Origin: Desulfofustis sp.
GTDB taxonomy: Bacteria > Desulfobacterota > Desulfobulbia > Desulfobulbales > Desulfocapsaceae
Assembly (NCBI GenBank): GCA_029287755.1
Contig: JARFQM010000337.1
Coordinates: forward strand, 1 to 5,183
Length of the DNA stretch: 5,183 nt
Reading direction: 5' to 3'
Under the pieces are notes generated by a model. The model was not told where the DNA came from and did not search any database. It saw nothing but the letters and a program-made list of their open reading frames with translations. Position numbers and translations under genes: made by a program. Numbering within the stretch: the stretch's first letter is position 1; every line of letters starts with the position of its first letter. Below are positions 1 to 4,897 of this stretch, in pieces.

Positions 1-110
1 GGGTACTGCTCGGCAACCTCTTCAAGGGCGTGCGGGTCGATGCCGTACCTGCGAGTCAGGTCGCCGGGTTTGGTGATGCTTGCTTGCAGAAGTTTCTGCC
101 ATGTTTCCAT
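1..110 (-). CDS. Probable KamA-family radical SAM aminomutase (lysine 2,3-aminomutase-like), N-terminal fragment
   Basis: Thirty-six full codons are visible before the window ends; the start is ATG at 108-110. An AAAGGAG-type Shine-Dalgarno sequence lies about 8-10 nt upstream, so this is a genuine gene start. The peptide begins METWQKLLQASITKPGDL and runs on to a segment ending EEVAEQYP. A leading W-x-x-L, a short Thr-containing segment, a paired-Arg stretch and a terminal 'YP' resemble the N-terminal helical region of KamA/YodO/EpmB-type aminomutases, which precedes the radical SAM core. The diagnostic CxxxCxxC iron-sulfur motif lies outside the window, so the assignment rests on this short N-terminus. 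Family members use SAM, a [4Fe-4S] cluster and PLP to move an amino group from C2 to C3 of lysine or glutamate. The gene starts 25 nt after the acetyltransferase stop and should be the fourth gene of the operon, co-transcribed with the ligases. Confidence 0.55.
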   Translation of the reverse strand, partial: METWQKLLQASITKPGDLTRRYGIDPHALEEVAEQY

Positions 111-135
111 CGCTGATGTTCTCCTTTGTCTGCGA

Positions 136-600
136 TTAGAAGCGTTTGACGTAGGTCAGGCGATCGTCACCGGGCTTGTAAAAGTCGCGGATGCACGACT
201 CTTCAATGTAGCCCGCCTGTTCGTAAAACGACCGGGTCCGCAGGTAGCCTCCCTGCGAGGAGGTCTCCAGGCAGAGCATGCGACCGCCGCGCTGGCAGAC
301 CTGGTCTTCGACATGTTTCATCAACCGTCGGCCGACGCCGCTCCCCTGGGTGGCGGGATCGACGGCGATCCAGTAAAGATCGTAATTCCCTTCAGTCAAT
401 GGGACCGGGCCGAACAAAACATAGCCGGCAACGCGGTCGCCAATATCTGCCACGGCGACCTCGTAGTCCTGCTGGAGCGGGTCGTTGGCAACGGTTTCCA
501 GGAGTTCTACTGCAACAGCTACCTCGGGGTCTGTGAAGGCCTTGGTTGCCGTCAGGATTTCTTCCAGAACGGGGATGTCATCGTGTCTCAGTTTGCGCAT
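136..600 (-). CDS. GNAT-family N-acetyltransferase, stand-alone (154 aa)
   Basis: This is a single-domain Gcn5-related acetyltransferase of usual family length. The acetyl-CoA pyrophosphate-binding loop is Q85-G-S-G-V-G90, just after a beta-strand ending in W-I-A-V-D81-P, and the C-terminal R-x-F-Y126-E-Q-A-G-Y131 matches the typical GNAT motif B region. The likely reaction is transfer of acetyl from acetyl-CoA to an amine; the substrate cannot be read from the sequence. I chose ATG at 598-600 over an in-frame TTG at 633: the ATG lies 10 nt after the upstream ligase stop and has an AAGG 8 nt before it, and the TTG version would add 11 lysine-rich residues overlapping the ligase. The position between an ATP-grasp ligase and a KamA-like gene recalls AblA/AblB, which make N-epsilon-acetyl-beta-lysine, but AblB proteins are considerably longer, so I do not call it ablB. 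It is cytoplasmic, with no signal peptide. Confidence 0.9.
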   Translation of the reverse strand: MRKLRHDDIPVLEEILTATKAFTDPEVAVAVELLETVANDPLQQDYEVAVADIGDRVAGYVLFGPVPLTEGNYDLYWIAVDPATQGSGVGRRLMKHVEDQVCQRGGRMLCLETSSQGGYLRTRSFYEQAGYIEESCIRDFYKPGDDRLTYVKRF

Positions 601-610
601 GTCAGTAACC

Positions 611-1609
611 TTAGTTTTTCCTTTTGCTGGCAAGGGCCAGAATGCGGGCTATCAGCTGCTGGTAGCTCATATCGGCCTCGCCTGCGCTGCGGGCAAGACC
701 AGCCTCGGGGCTGATGTCCGGGTTGGCATTGACTTCCAGGATGTAGGGGATACCGTCGCGTAGACGAAAATCCACCCGCGCGTAATCGCGGCACTCGAGG
801 AGCTTGTAGGCCCGCAGGGCGACGTCACGCAACAGCATCTCTGTCCGTGTCTTGAGTGGTGCCGGGCAGACCGGTTCGGTCAGCTTGTACTGCTGCGACT
901 GCTCCAGCCATTTCGCCTCGTAGCTGACGATCGGCTGGGCCAGATCGGTGTGAAACTTGATTTCGGAGAGCGGCAGCACGTCGTGGGGGCCGTTGCCGAT
1001 GATTGCGGCGTTGATCTCGCGGCCTTCGATGAACTCCTCGACCAGGGCCCCCTGGCGGTATGTCTTATGCACGTAGTCGATGCGGGCAAGCAGTTTTTTC
1101 TCGTTGCCGACCACGCTTTCGTTGGATATCCCCTGTGAGGCATCTTCCCAACGGGGTTTGACGATTAGTGGATAGACCATGTCCTTGACGCGTGAATAAT
1201 GCTCCCCAAGCTTGACCAGGCAGTATTTGGGTGTCGGCAGCTGATGCTTCGAGAGAAGGTCCTTGGTGCGGGCCTTGTCCTGGGTCAAGCCGAGCGAAAG
1301 CGGTGGCGCCCCTGTGTAGGTGATTCCGAGCAGGTCGAAGAGCGCGGCGACGTGCATTTCCTTGCGGCTGTCTCCCCAAAAGGCTTCACAGAGGTTGAAT
1401 GCGAGGTCAGGTTGCAGGCGATGCAATTCGGCGGCGAAAGTGGCAACATCTTCGCCCAGGGCAACCAGCTCAGGTTTGTGGCCGAGCTTGGTCAGGGCGG
1501 CAGCCACCGAACGGGCCTCGTGCTCGGCACCCTGTTCAGCAATGCGATCGATTTCCTCGCCGTGAGAAGTGCCGGGGGGAACGAGGTTAAAGCATACAGC
1601 GACGTTCAC
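611..1609 (-). CDS. ATP-grasp ligase 2, D-Ala-D-Ala-ligase-like (332 aa)
   Basis: This is an ATP-grasp carboxylate-amine ligase related to D-alanine-D-alanine ligases. Visible landmarks are the N-terminal strand V-A-V-C-F-N8, L-A-F-N72-L-C-E75, the Y-T-G100 turn, D111-K112-x-R-T-K (ATP lysine), P-L-I-V-K151-P (second ATP lysine), the loop E155-D-A-S-Q-G160, hinge E191-E192-F-I-E-G-R-E, S-Y-E-A-K-W-L (229-235), R278-V-D280-F and the metal-binding E292-V-N294. Family chemistry is activation of a carboxylate as acyl-phosphate and attack by an amine. It lacks the N-terminal G-G-x-S-x-E motif that carries the substrate-binding Glu of true Ddl enzymes, and it has N-P-D where Ddl has S/T-P-G, so cell-wall D-Ala-D-Ala synthesis is unlikely. 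The start is GTG at 1607-1609, inside the end of ligase 1 (23-nt overlap), with AGGAG 6 nt upstream; the N-terminus aligns with that of ligase 1, which supports this start. The substrate is unknown. Confidence 0.9.
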   Translation of the reverse strand: MNVAVCFNLVPPGTSHGEEIDRIAEQGAEHEARSVAAALTKLGHKPELVALGEDVATFAAELHRLQPDLAFNLCEAFWGDSRKEMHVAALFDLLGITYTGAPPLSLGLTQDKARTKDLLSKHQLPTPKYCLVKLGEHYSRVKDMVYPLIVKPRWEDASQGISNESVVGNEKKLLARIDYVHKTYRQGALVEEFIEGREINAAIIGNGPHDVLPLSEIKFHTDLAQPIVSYEAKWLEQSQQYKLTEPVCPAPLKTRTEMLLRDVALRAYKLLECRDYARVDFRLRDGIPYILEVNANPDISPEAGLARSAGEADMSYQQLIARILALASKRKN

Positions 1610-2666
1610 GGTTCTCTCCTACTGGCAATTCAAGCCGCGCACAGGCGGCATCGACGACAGCCAGAATCGTCTCTTCGTAAGAGAGTCCTGCAGCTCGACC
1701 CGCTTTGGGGAAGCAGCTGTTCTGTTCCGGGCGGGGCAAGATGCCGGGGAGAGGGTTGAGCTCGATGATTTGCGGTTGACCATGTGCATCAAGCCGAACG
1801 TCGATGCGGCACCAGTCACGACAACCCAGGGCATGAAAGGCCGATTTACACAAGTTCTCGATCTTAATGCGTAACAGGGGATCGAGTTCAGCTGGACAGG
1901 TGAATATCTGCAGCGGGTCTTCTTCCCTGTCCCAGAGCCATTTAGCTTCGTAGGAGTAGATAGGCTGTACTCCTGCCGGCAGAATGTCGAGATTGATCTC
2001 GACAATCGGCAAAACAGCCAGGTCACAACCGTTGCCGATCAGAGCGACGGTGAACTCGCGGCCGGGAAGGAACTCTTCAATCAGGGCAGGCTGCCGGTAG
2101 GTGTTGAGGACCCACTCCAGCTGGCGGACCAGCTCATTCCTGTTGCGGACCAGCGCCTTGTCGGTGACGCCTTTGCTTGAGCCTTCGAGGGTAGGTTTGA
2201 CCATCAAAGGATAATCTAGCCCGGCTGGGATTTCGGTCGGCGATTCGATGACAGTGAACACCGGTGTGGCGATACCGTTGTGGGCAAGAATCTCCTTGGT
2301 GCGGCGTTTGTCGAGGCAGAGGCCGAGCGTCAGCGGATCGCTGCCGGTGTAGGGGATGCCGAGCATGTCGAGCATGGCCGGTACCTGTGCTTCACGGCTG
2401 GCGCCATGCAGCCCTTCGGCGATATTGAAGACCAGGTCGGGACGGATCTTTCGATAAATCTCAAACGCATCGAGGTTGGCTTCGACCAGTGTGACCTGGT
2501 GGCGCGAGGCCAGGGCCGCTTCCATTGCCTTGATGGTATGGATGTCGTCCCATTCGGCGTATAGATCGTCGGATAGAAAACCGGGAGGTTCCGAGGGAGG
2601 TTCGGCCGGATCTTCCATATGTCCGGCCGCATTTCCCTTCAGATTGAAGGAAAGCGCGATATGCAT
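1587..2666 (-). CDS. ATP-grasp ligase 1, D-Ala-D-Ala-ligase-like (359 aa)
   Basis: This is a paralogue of the following gene and the first gene of the ligase operon. Landmarks are F-N81-I-A-E-G-L-H-G88, Y-T-G108, L-D119-K120-R-R-T-K, P-L-M-V-K157-P, the nucleotide-covering loop E161-G-S-S-K-G166-V, hinge E197-E198-F-L-P-G-R-E, Y-S-Y-E-A-K-W-L (237-244), C-R287-I-D289-V and E302-L-N304-P-L-P-G308. These match the ATP, Mg and acyl-phosphate residues of D-Ala-D-Ala ligase. As in its paralogue, the N-terminal G-G-x-S-x-E motif is missing; an acidic, Pro-rich insert (residues about 17-30, starting M-E-D-P-A-E) stands there instead. The Ddl 'YDYEAKYL' block reads Y-S-Y-E-A-K-W-L. The probable role is ATP-dependent amide bond formation between two amino-acid-like substrates, identity unknown. 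The start is ATG at 2664-2666, with AGGGG 7 nt upstream. A promoter and a structured leader precede it, so this gene probably receives the main regulation of the operon. Confidence 0.92.
   Translation of the reverse strand: MHIALSFNLKGNAAGHMEDPAEPPSEPPGFLSDDLYAEWDDIHTIKAMEAALASRHQVTLVEANLDAFEIYRKIRPDLVFNIAEGLHGASREAQVPAMLDMLGIPYTGSDPLTLGLCLDKRRTKEILAHNGIATPVFTVIESPTEIPAGLDYPLMVKPTLEGSSKGVTDKALVRNRNELVRQLEWVLNTYRQPALIEEFLPGREFTVALIGNGCDLAVLPIVEINLDILPAGVQPIYSYEAKWLWDREEDPLQIFTCPAELDPLLRIKIENLCKSAFHALGCRDWCRIDVRLDAHGQPQIIELNPLPGILPRPEQNSCFPKAGRAAGLSYEETILAVVDAACARLELPVGENRERRCML
1616..1620 (-). promoter_or_regulatory. Shine-Dalgarno site that fixes the GTG start of ligase 2
   Basis: AGGAG lies on the minus strand, 6 nt before the GTG at 1609 and inside the coding sequence of ligase 1. 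The strong site at the right distance, plus homology of the two N-termini, supports the GTG start. The 23-nt overlap points to translational coupling of the two ligases. Confidence 0.75.
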
Positions 2667-2681
2667 GTGTTAACCCCTAAC

Positions 2682-2731
2682 AAAAAAGCCAGCTGCGAAA
2701 TAGTTACCTTCCGTCAGGAAGGGCTGATGGC
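2682..2731 (-). terminator. Weak candidate attenuator in the ligase operon leader
   Basis: On the minus strand, GCCAUCAGC (2723-2731) can pair with GCAGCUGGC (2688-2696) with two single mismatches. The second arm is followed immediately by six U (2682-2687). The enclosed segment contains the 6-bp hairpin at 2707-2722. The outer arm shares bases 2728-2731 with the 16-bp leader stem, so the two would compete. The mismatches make this much weaker than the terminator at 4837-4867. Confidence 0.25.
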
Positions 2732-2825
2732 GTCTTCAGGGCCGGTTAGCCTTGCGGCTTGCGGCTGGTTCAAGGGGTCAACTTTTTCAGCGGGCACGTC
2801 TTGCGGTCCCGGCCCCTGAACGCCA
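2728..2825. repeat. Imperfect inverted repeat, 16 paired bases, 63-nt loop
   Basis: On the plus strand the arms are 2728-2745 (TGGCGTCTTCAGGGCCGG) and 2809-2825 (CCGGCCCCTGAACGCCA). They pair as 5 + 7 + 4 bp, with a 2-nt bulge in one arm and a 1-nt bulge in the other. The outer end lies about 7 nt after the predicted transcription start, which favours an RNA structure over a mobile-element end. No flanking duplication was seen. Confidence 0.75.
2751..2806. repeat. Three copies of CTTGCGG (CCGCAAG in the RNA)
   Basis: Copies lie at 2751-2757 and 2758-2764 (in tandem) and at 2800-2806, all inside the loop of the leader stem. One copy forms part of a small hairpin, AGCC-GCAA-GGCT on the minus strand, with a GNRA-type tetraloop. 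Confidence 0.6.
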
Positions 2826-2838
2826 GTCAATTACTTGT

Positions 2839-2867
2839 CGTATACGCCTGCTTTTTTCGCTTGTCAA
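2839..2867 (-). promoter_or_regulatory. Sigma70-type promoter of the ligase operon
   Basis: On the minus strand there is a perfect -35 TTGACA (2862-2867), a 17-bp spacer that includes an A-tract, and -10 TATACG (2839-2844, four of six consensus bases including TATA). The predicted start is near 2832. It lies about 55 nt after the stop of the deacetylase fusion gene, so the ligase operon has its own promoter. I see no convincing terminator between that stop and this promoter, so read-through from the deacetylase gene is also possible. Confidence 0.75.
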
Positions 2868-2921
2868 CAGAAAAATAGGGGCAAGTAAATATACCTTGAT
2901 TCCAGCATCTTATAACCGTTC

Positions 2922-4661
2922 TCAGGGAGTGAATGTACCCGACCACAGCCCGCTGAAAAAGTGGCGGGCATTACTGCCGATATTGCGGGTGCGATACCCT
3001 CCTTCCTGGACCAGCAAAGTCGGTATTTGCATGCGGCCAATGGCCTGTCCGATCTGACTGAAGTCGGTTCCTGAGAGGCCCCATGTGCCGGTCGGGTCTC
3101 CCTTGGCGGTATCGAAACCGACACAGACAACCAGGTGGTCAGGCTGGAAGCGAATGACGCGTTTGATCGCCTTGCTTAAAGCGGCAAGGTATTGCTCACT
3201 GGTAATTTGTTCGGGTAGAGGTAGGTTCATATTGAAGTCGGCACCTTCGCCTTCACCGATCTCATCCTCGAAACCGCTGAAATATGGATAGGCAAAGCGG
3301 GGGTGGCCATGAATCGAAATGGTCAGCACGTCGCTGCGCTGGTAGAAAATCACCTGCTGACCATTGCCGTGGTGATAATCGATGTCGAGGATCGCCACTC
3401 GGCCAAAATCCGAGAGCATCTGGGTCGCTATGGCTGCGTTGTTGAAATAGCAGAAACCGCCGAAGGCACGACGTTCGGCATGATGTCCCGGTGGACGGAC
3501 CAGGGCGTATGCCAGGCGATATCCTTCGAGAATCGAGGTGGCTGCGGTCAGGGTACAATCGACGGCCCCCTTGGCGGCTTTCCAGGCGTTGACATTCAGT
3601 GGTGTGAACGTGTCTATGCAGAAGTATCCGGCGCGCACGGCCAGTTCCTTGGGGGGGCGGGCGGTGTTGCGGATGGGGAAGACATAAGGGTAGAGCGATT
3701 GACCGGCAGGAAGGTTGCGGCAGACCTGGCGGAAGTATTCGACGTAGTCGCGGTCATGGGTGCTGAAAAGAAAGCGTTCCGAATAAGTCCGGGGCGGGTG
3801 ACGCTGAAAAAGTTCGGTCTTCTCAAGTTCCCGGAGAATGCTCTTCACCCGGACCGGTGATTCGACATAACCGCGTTCACGGACATGGTGAATCTCGTGG
3901 CTCTCGTTGACCACCAGTGCAATGCGCTGCGAGCGGGTAACCCGGGGGCGGGTTTCGGCTAGGATCTTCTTGTGGTAGCACGGGCCACGCAACCGGACCG
4001 GGTCGTCTGTTATGGAATCCACAACCTTGCTGATGTACTCCGGTGAGCAAAGGTCGCCATAGCGTCGCTCGAGGATGGCCCGCACGATCCGTCGTGCTTG
4101 TATACTTGATAGCGGTTCAGTCTGGCCGAGAGCATCGAACACCAGGTAGGGAGGGTTGTCGTCGTCGGGCTTCAGCGGTGTCTCGTAAGCCGTGCCGATG
4201 ATCGGAAAGGCGCCATACTTCTCGTAGAATCTAAGTCGCGCCTGGTTTTGCTTGAGTGTCTCGGGGTCCTTGCATAAAGCCGGATCGTCGGGCAGGCATT
4301 CAAAAAAAATGCCGATGACACCCATCACCGTGGCTTCCTCACGGATGTGCTCGTAGAGGGCTCCGCCAATGCCGCCGCCGGTGGTGCGTCTGGCGGCGGA
4401 AATGTAGTCGAGGTAGCAGAAGTGCAGGTCCGGCTCATGCGAGACCAGGGCAAAGCCCTGGACGCGTTGACGGGCATCTTCAGCGACGTAAAGAATCGAG
4501 CGGAAACCCTGCTTGACCGGGTTGCGCAGAAGTTCGGGGATCTTTTCGACGTCGCTTTTGGCGAGCAGCGGGAACTGGTCTTCGAGGATCTTTTCAACCT
4601 GTGTTATGGCGGCCTGGTTGACCTGGAGCAGGTTGTCGTGAATGCGTCGGATACGAAACAT
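2922..4661 (-). CDS. GNAT acetyltransferase / HDAC-like deacetylase fusion (579 aa)
   Basis: This is a two-domain enzyme. Residues 1 to about 165 form a GNAT domain with the acetyl-CoA loop R92-x-x-G95-x-G97-I-G-G and a late R-F-Y-E-K-Y-G-A-F segment. After a linker (about 165-245), residues 246-579 are an arginase-fold histone deacetylase / acetylpolyamine amidohydrolase / AcuC-like domain. Visible motifs are R-P-P-G-H393-H394-A-E, G-F-C-Y-F-N-N-A-A, D-I-D428-Y-H430-H-G-N-G, G-F-D517-x(4)-D-P-x-G and E-G-G-Y556. These give the zinc ligands (D428, H430, D517), the catalytic His pair and the transition-state Tyr; the spacings D-H to D (87) and D to Y (39) match characterised family members as I recall them. 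It should hydrolyse N-acetyl amides, while the N-domain adds acetyl; the substrate is unknown. I chose ATG 4659-4661, since AAGG sits 7 nt before it but only 1 nt before the alternative ATG at 4665-4667. It has its own promoter. Confidence 0.93.
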   Translation of the reverse strand: MFRIRRIHDNLLQVNQAAITQVEKILEDQFPLLAKSDVEKIPELLRNPVKQGFRSILYVAEDARQRVQGFALVSHEPDLHFCYLDYISAARRTTGGGIGGALYEHIREEATVMGVIGIFFECLPDDPALCKDPETLKQNQARLRFYEKYGAFPIIGTAYETPLKPDDDNPPYLVFDALGQTEPLSSIQARRIVRAILERRYGDLCSPEYISKVVDSITDDPVRLRGPCYHKKILAETRPRVTRSQRIALVVNESHEIHHVRERGYVESPVRVKSILRELEKTELFQRHPPRTYSERFLFSTHDRDYVEYFRQVCRNLPAGQSLYPYVFPIRNTARPPKELAVRAGYFCIDTFTPLNVNAWKAAKGAVDCTLTAATSILEGYRLAYALVRPPGHHAERRAFGGFCYFNNAAIATQMLSDFGRVAILDIDYHHGNGQQVIFYQRSDVLTISIHGHPRFAYPYFSGFEDEIGEGEGADFNMNLPLPEQITSEQYLAALSKAIKRVIRFQPDHLVVCVGFDTAKGDPTGTWGLSGTDFSQIGQAIGRMQIPTLLVQEGGYRTRNIGSNARHFFSGLWSGTFTP

Positions 4662-4665
4662 GGTC

Positions 4666-4717
4666 ATGCCTTAAAGGCATAAGTTTGCGGCCACACCTTG
4701 TGGTGCTTAGATGCCTT
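4666..4717. repeat. Three copies of a 7-base word around the fusion gene start (operator or RNA switch)
   Basis: On the plus strand, ATGCCTT (4666-4672), a single A, and AAGGCAT (4674-4680) form a perfect 15-bp dyad covering the Shine-Dalgarno bases and the upstream ATG. A further ATGCCTT lies at 4711-4717. In the minus-strand transcript the order is A (AAGGCAT, 4717-4711), B (ATGCCTT, 4680-4674), C (AAGGCAT, 4672-4666). B can pair with A, extended by AAG/CTT past a 2-nt bulge and enclosing a 5-bp hairpin at 4691-4703, or with C, hiding the ribosome binding site. It could equally be a DNA operator with an extra half-site. Confidence 0.55.
4669..4672 (-). promoter_or_regulatory. Shine-Dalgarno site deciding the fusion gene start
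   Basis: AAGG on the minus strand is 7 nt before ATG 4661 but only 1 nt before ATG 4667, so it favours the second Met as the true start. It lies inside the 15-bp dyad at 4666-4680. Confidence 0.6.
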
Positions 4718-4725
4718 GAGATGCA

Positions 4726-4753
4726 CTTATACGCCGATTTCCTCAACTGTCAA
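4726..4753 (-). promoter_or_regulatory. Sigma70-type promoter of the GNAT-HDAC fusion gene
   Basis: On the minus strand there is a perfect -35 TTGACA (4748-4753), a 16-bp spacer and -10 TATAAG (4726-4731, five of six consensus). The predicted start is near 4719, only a couple of bases before repeat copy A, and gives a leader of about 58 nt. The -35 is preceded by CTG and the -10 by GGCG, exactly as in the ligase operon promoter at 2839-2867. Confidence 0.8.
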
Positions 4754-4762
4754 CAGGAATTC

Positions 4763-4792
4763 TGCAAGGGCGTTCTTCTGCATGCCCTTGCA
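4763..4792. repeat. 9-bp inverted repeat upstream of the fusion gene promoter
   Basis: TGCAAGGGC (4763-4771) and GCCCTTGCA (4784-4792) form perfect arms around a 12-nt loop. It starts 9 bp upstream of the -35 box. There is no T-run on either side, so it is a poor intrinsic terminator and a better candidate for a regulator-binding site. Confidence 0.55.
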
Positions 4793-4805
4793 TGAACCGG
4801 TTCAT
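4792..4805. promoter_or_regulatory. Perfect 14-bp palindrome, candidate operator
   Basis: ATGAACCGGTTCAT reads the same on both strands. Its centre is about 21 bp, or two helical turns, from the centre of the neighbouring inverted repeat, and about 79 bp upstream of the predicted transcription start. That is a reasonable place for an activator or co-regulator. No regulator gene is present in the window. Confidence 0.45.
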
Positions 4806-4836
4806 AAATTCAAGTTTTGGTCTGGTTGCCGGGGAC

Positions 4837-4867
4837 AAAAAATGCGGAGCCAGAAGGGCTCCGCATT
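4837..4867 (-). terminator. Strong rho-independent terminator after the 75-aa gene
   Basis: On the minus strand a perfect 11-bp stem, AATGCGGAGCC / GGCTCCGCATT (plus-strand arms 4841-4851 and 4857-4867), closes a 5-nt loop and runs into a six-T tract (4837-4842). It lies 31 nt after the stop of the small gene at 4898, and separates that gene from the deacetylase fusion gene. The other strand has no T-run, so it works in one direction. Confidence 0.93.
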
Positions 4868-4897
4868 GGAAAGAAAATATTGTCAGTTGACGCAGGA

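Larger units (their letters stand above)
2667..2832 (-). promoter_or_regulatory. Structured 5' leader of the ligase operon, candidate riboswitch or RNA switch
   Basis: The region runs from the predicted transcription start (about 2832) to the ligase 1 start codon, about 165 nt. Three pairings stand out on the minus-strand RNA. (a) A 16-bp imperfect stem joins 2809-2825 with 2728-2745. (b) GUUGACCCCU (2773-2782) can pair over 10 bp, with one G-U, with AGGGGUUAAC (2669-2678), which contains the Shine-Dalgarno sequence. (c) GUUCAGGGG (2813-2821), part of the 5' arm of stem (a), can pair instead with CCCCUUGAAC (2768-2777), overlapping the anti-Shine-Dalgarno element. Pairings (a) and (c) exclude each other, as do (b) and (c), which is the layout of a translational switch. 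A 6-bp hairpin with a 4-nt loop sits at 2707-2722. I could not match the leader to a known riboswitch class. Pairings were found by eye, without energy calculation. Confidence 0.5.

Noticed and set aside
136..600. AblB (beta-lysine N-acetyltransferase)
   Set aside because: The neighbour is KamA-like, which is tempting, but the protein is only 154 residues, much shorter than AblB, and the second neighbour is an ATP-grasp ligase. I keep the general GNAT call.
40..714. Open frame of 224 codons on the plus strand
   Set aside because: It lies antisense across the GNAT gene and its two neighbours, has no family motif, and has no plausible ribosome site. The minus-strand genes explain the region fully.
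611..2666. A vancomycin-resistance or cell-wall D-Ala-D-Ala ligase pair
   Set aside because: Both proteins lack the N-terminal substrate motif of Ddl/Van enzymes. No vanH, vanX, mur or fts gene is nearby.
2728..2825. Integron attC site or miniature transposable element
   Set aside because: The outer ends do not match the attC core (RYYYAAC/GTTRRRY), no integrase or cassette gene is nearby, and I see no target-site duplication. The start right after a promoter fits an RNA leader better.
2667..2832. A known riboswitch class (c-di-GMP/GEMM, cobalamin, lysine, TPP)
   Set aside because: I compared the leader by memory with the conserved cores of these classes and found only scattered short matches, such as a GCAA loop. 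None of the long conserved blocks is present. A covariance-model scan would be decisive.
2868..2921. Intrinsic terminator after the deacetylase fusion gene
   Set aside because: A short T-run exists on the minus strand, but the only preceding hairpin has a 4-bp stem. It is too weak to call.
3303..3860. Plus-strand open frame of 185 codons inside the deacetylase gene
   Set aside because: It is a shadow of the fusion gene, whose minus-strand frame has every HDAC catalytic motif. The plus-strand protein shows no recognisable domain.
4665..4667. ATG at 4667 as start of the fusion gene
   Set aside because: The AAGG Shine-Dalgarno would be only 1 nt from it, against 7 nt for the ATG at 4661. It would add just two residues, so the difference is small and not certain.
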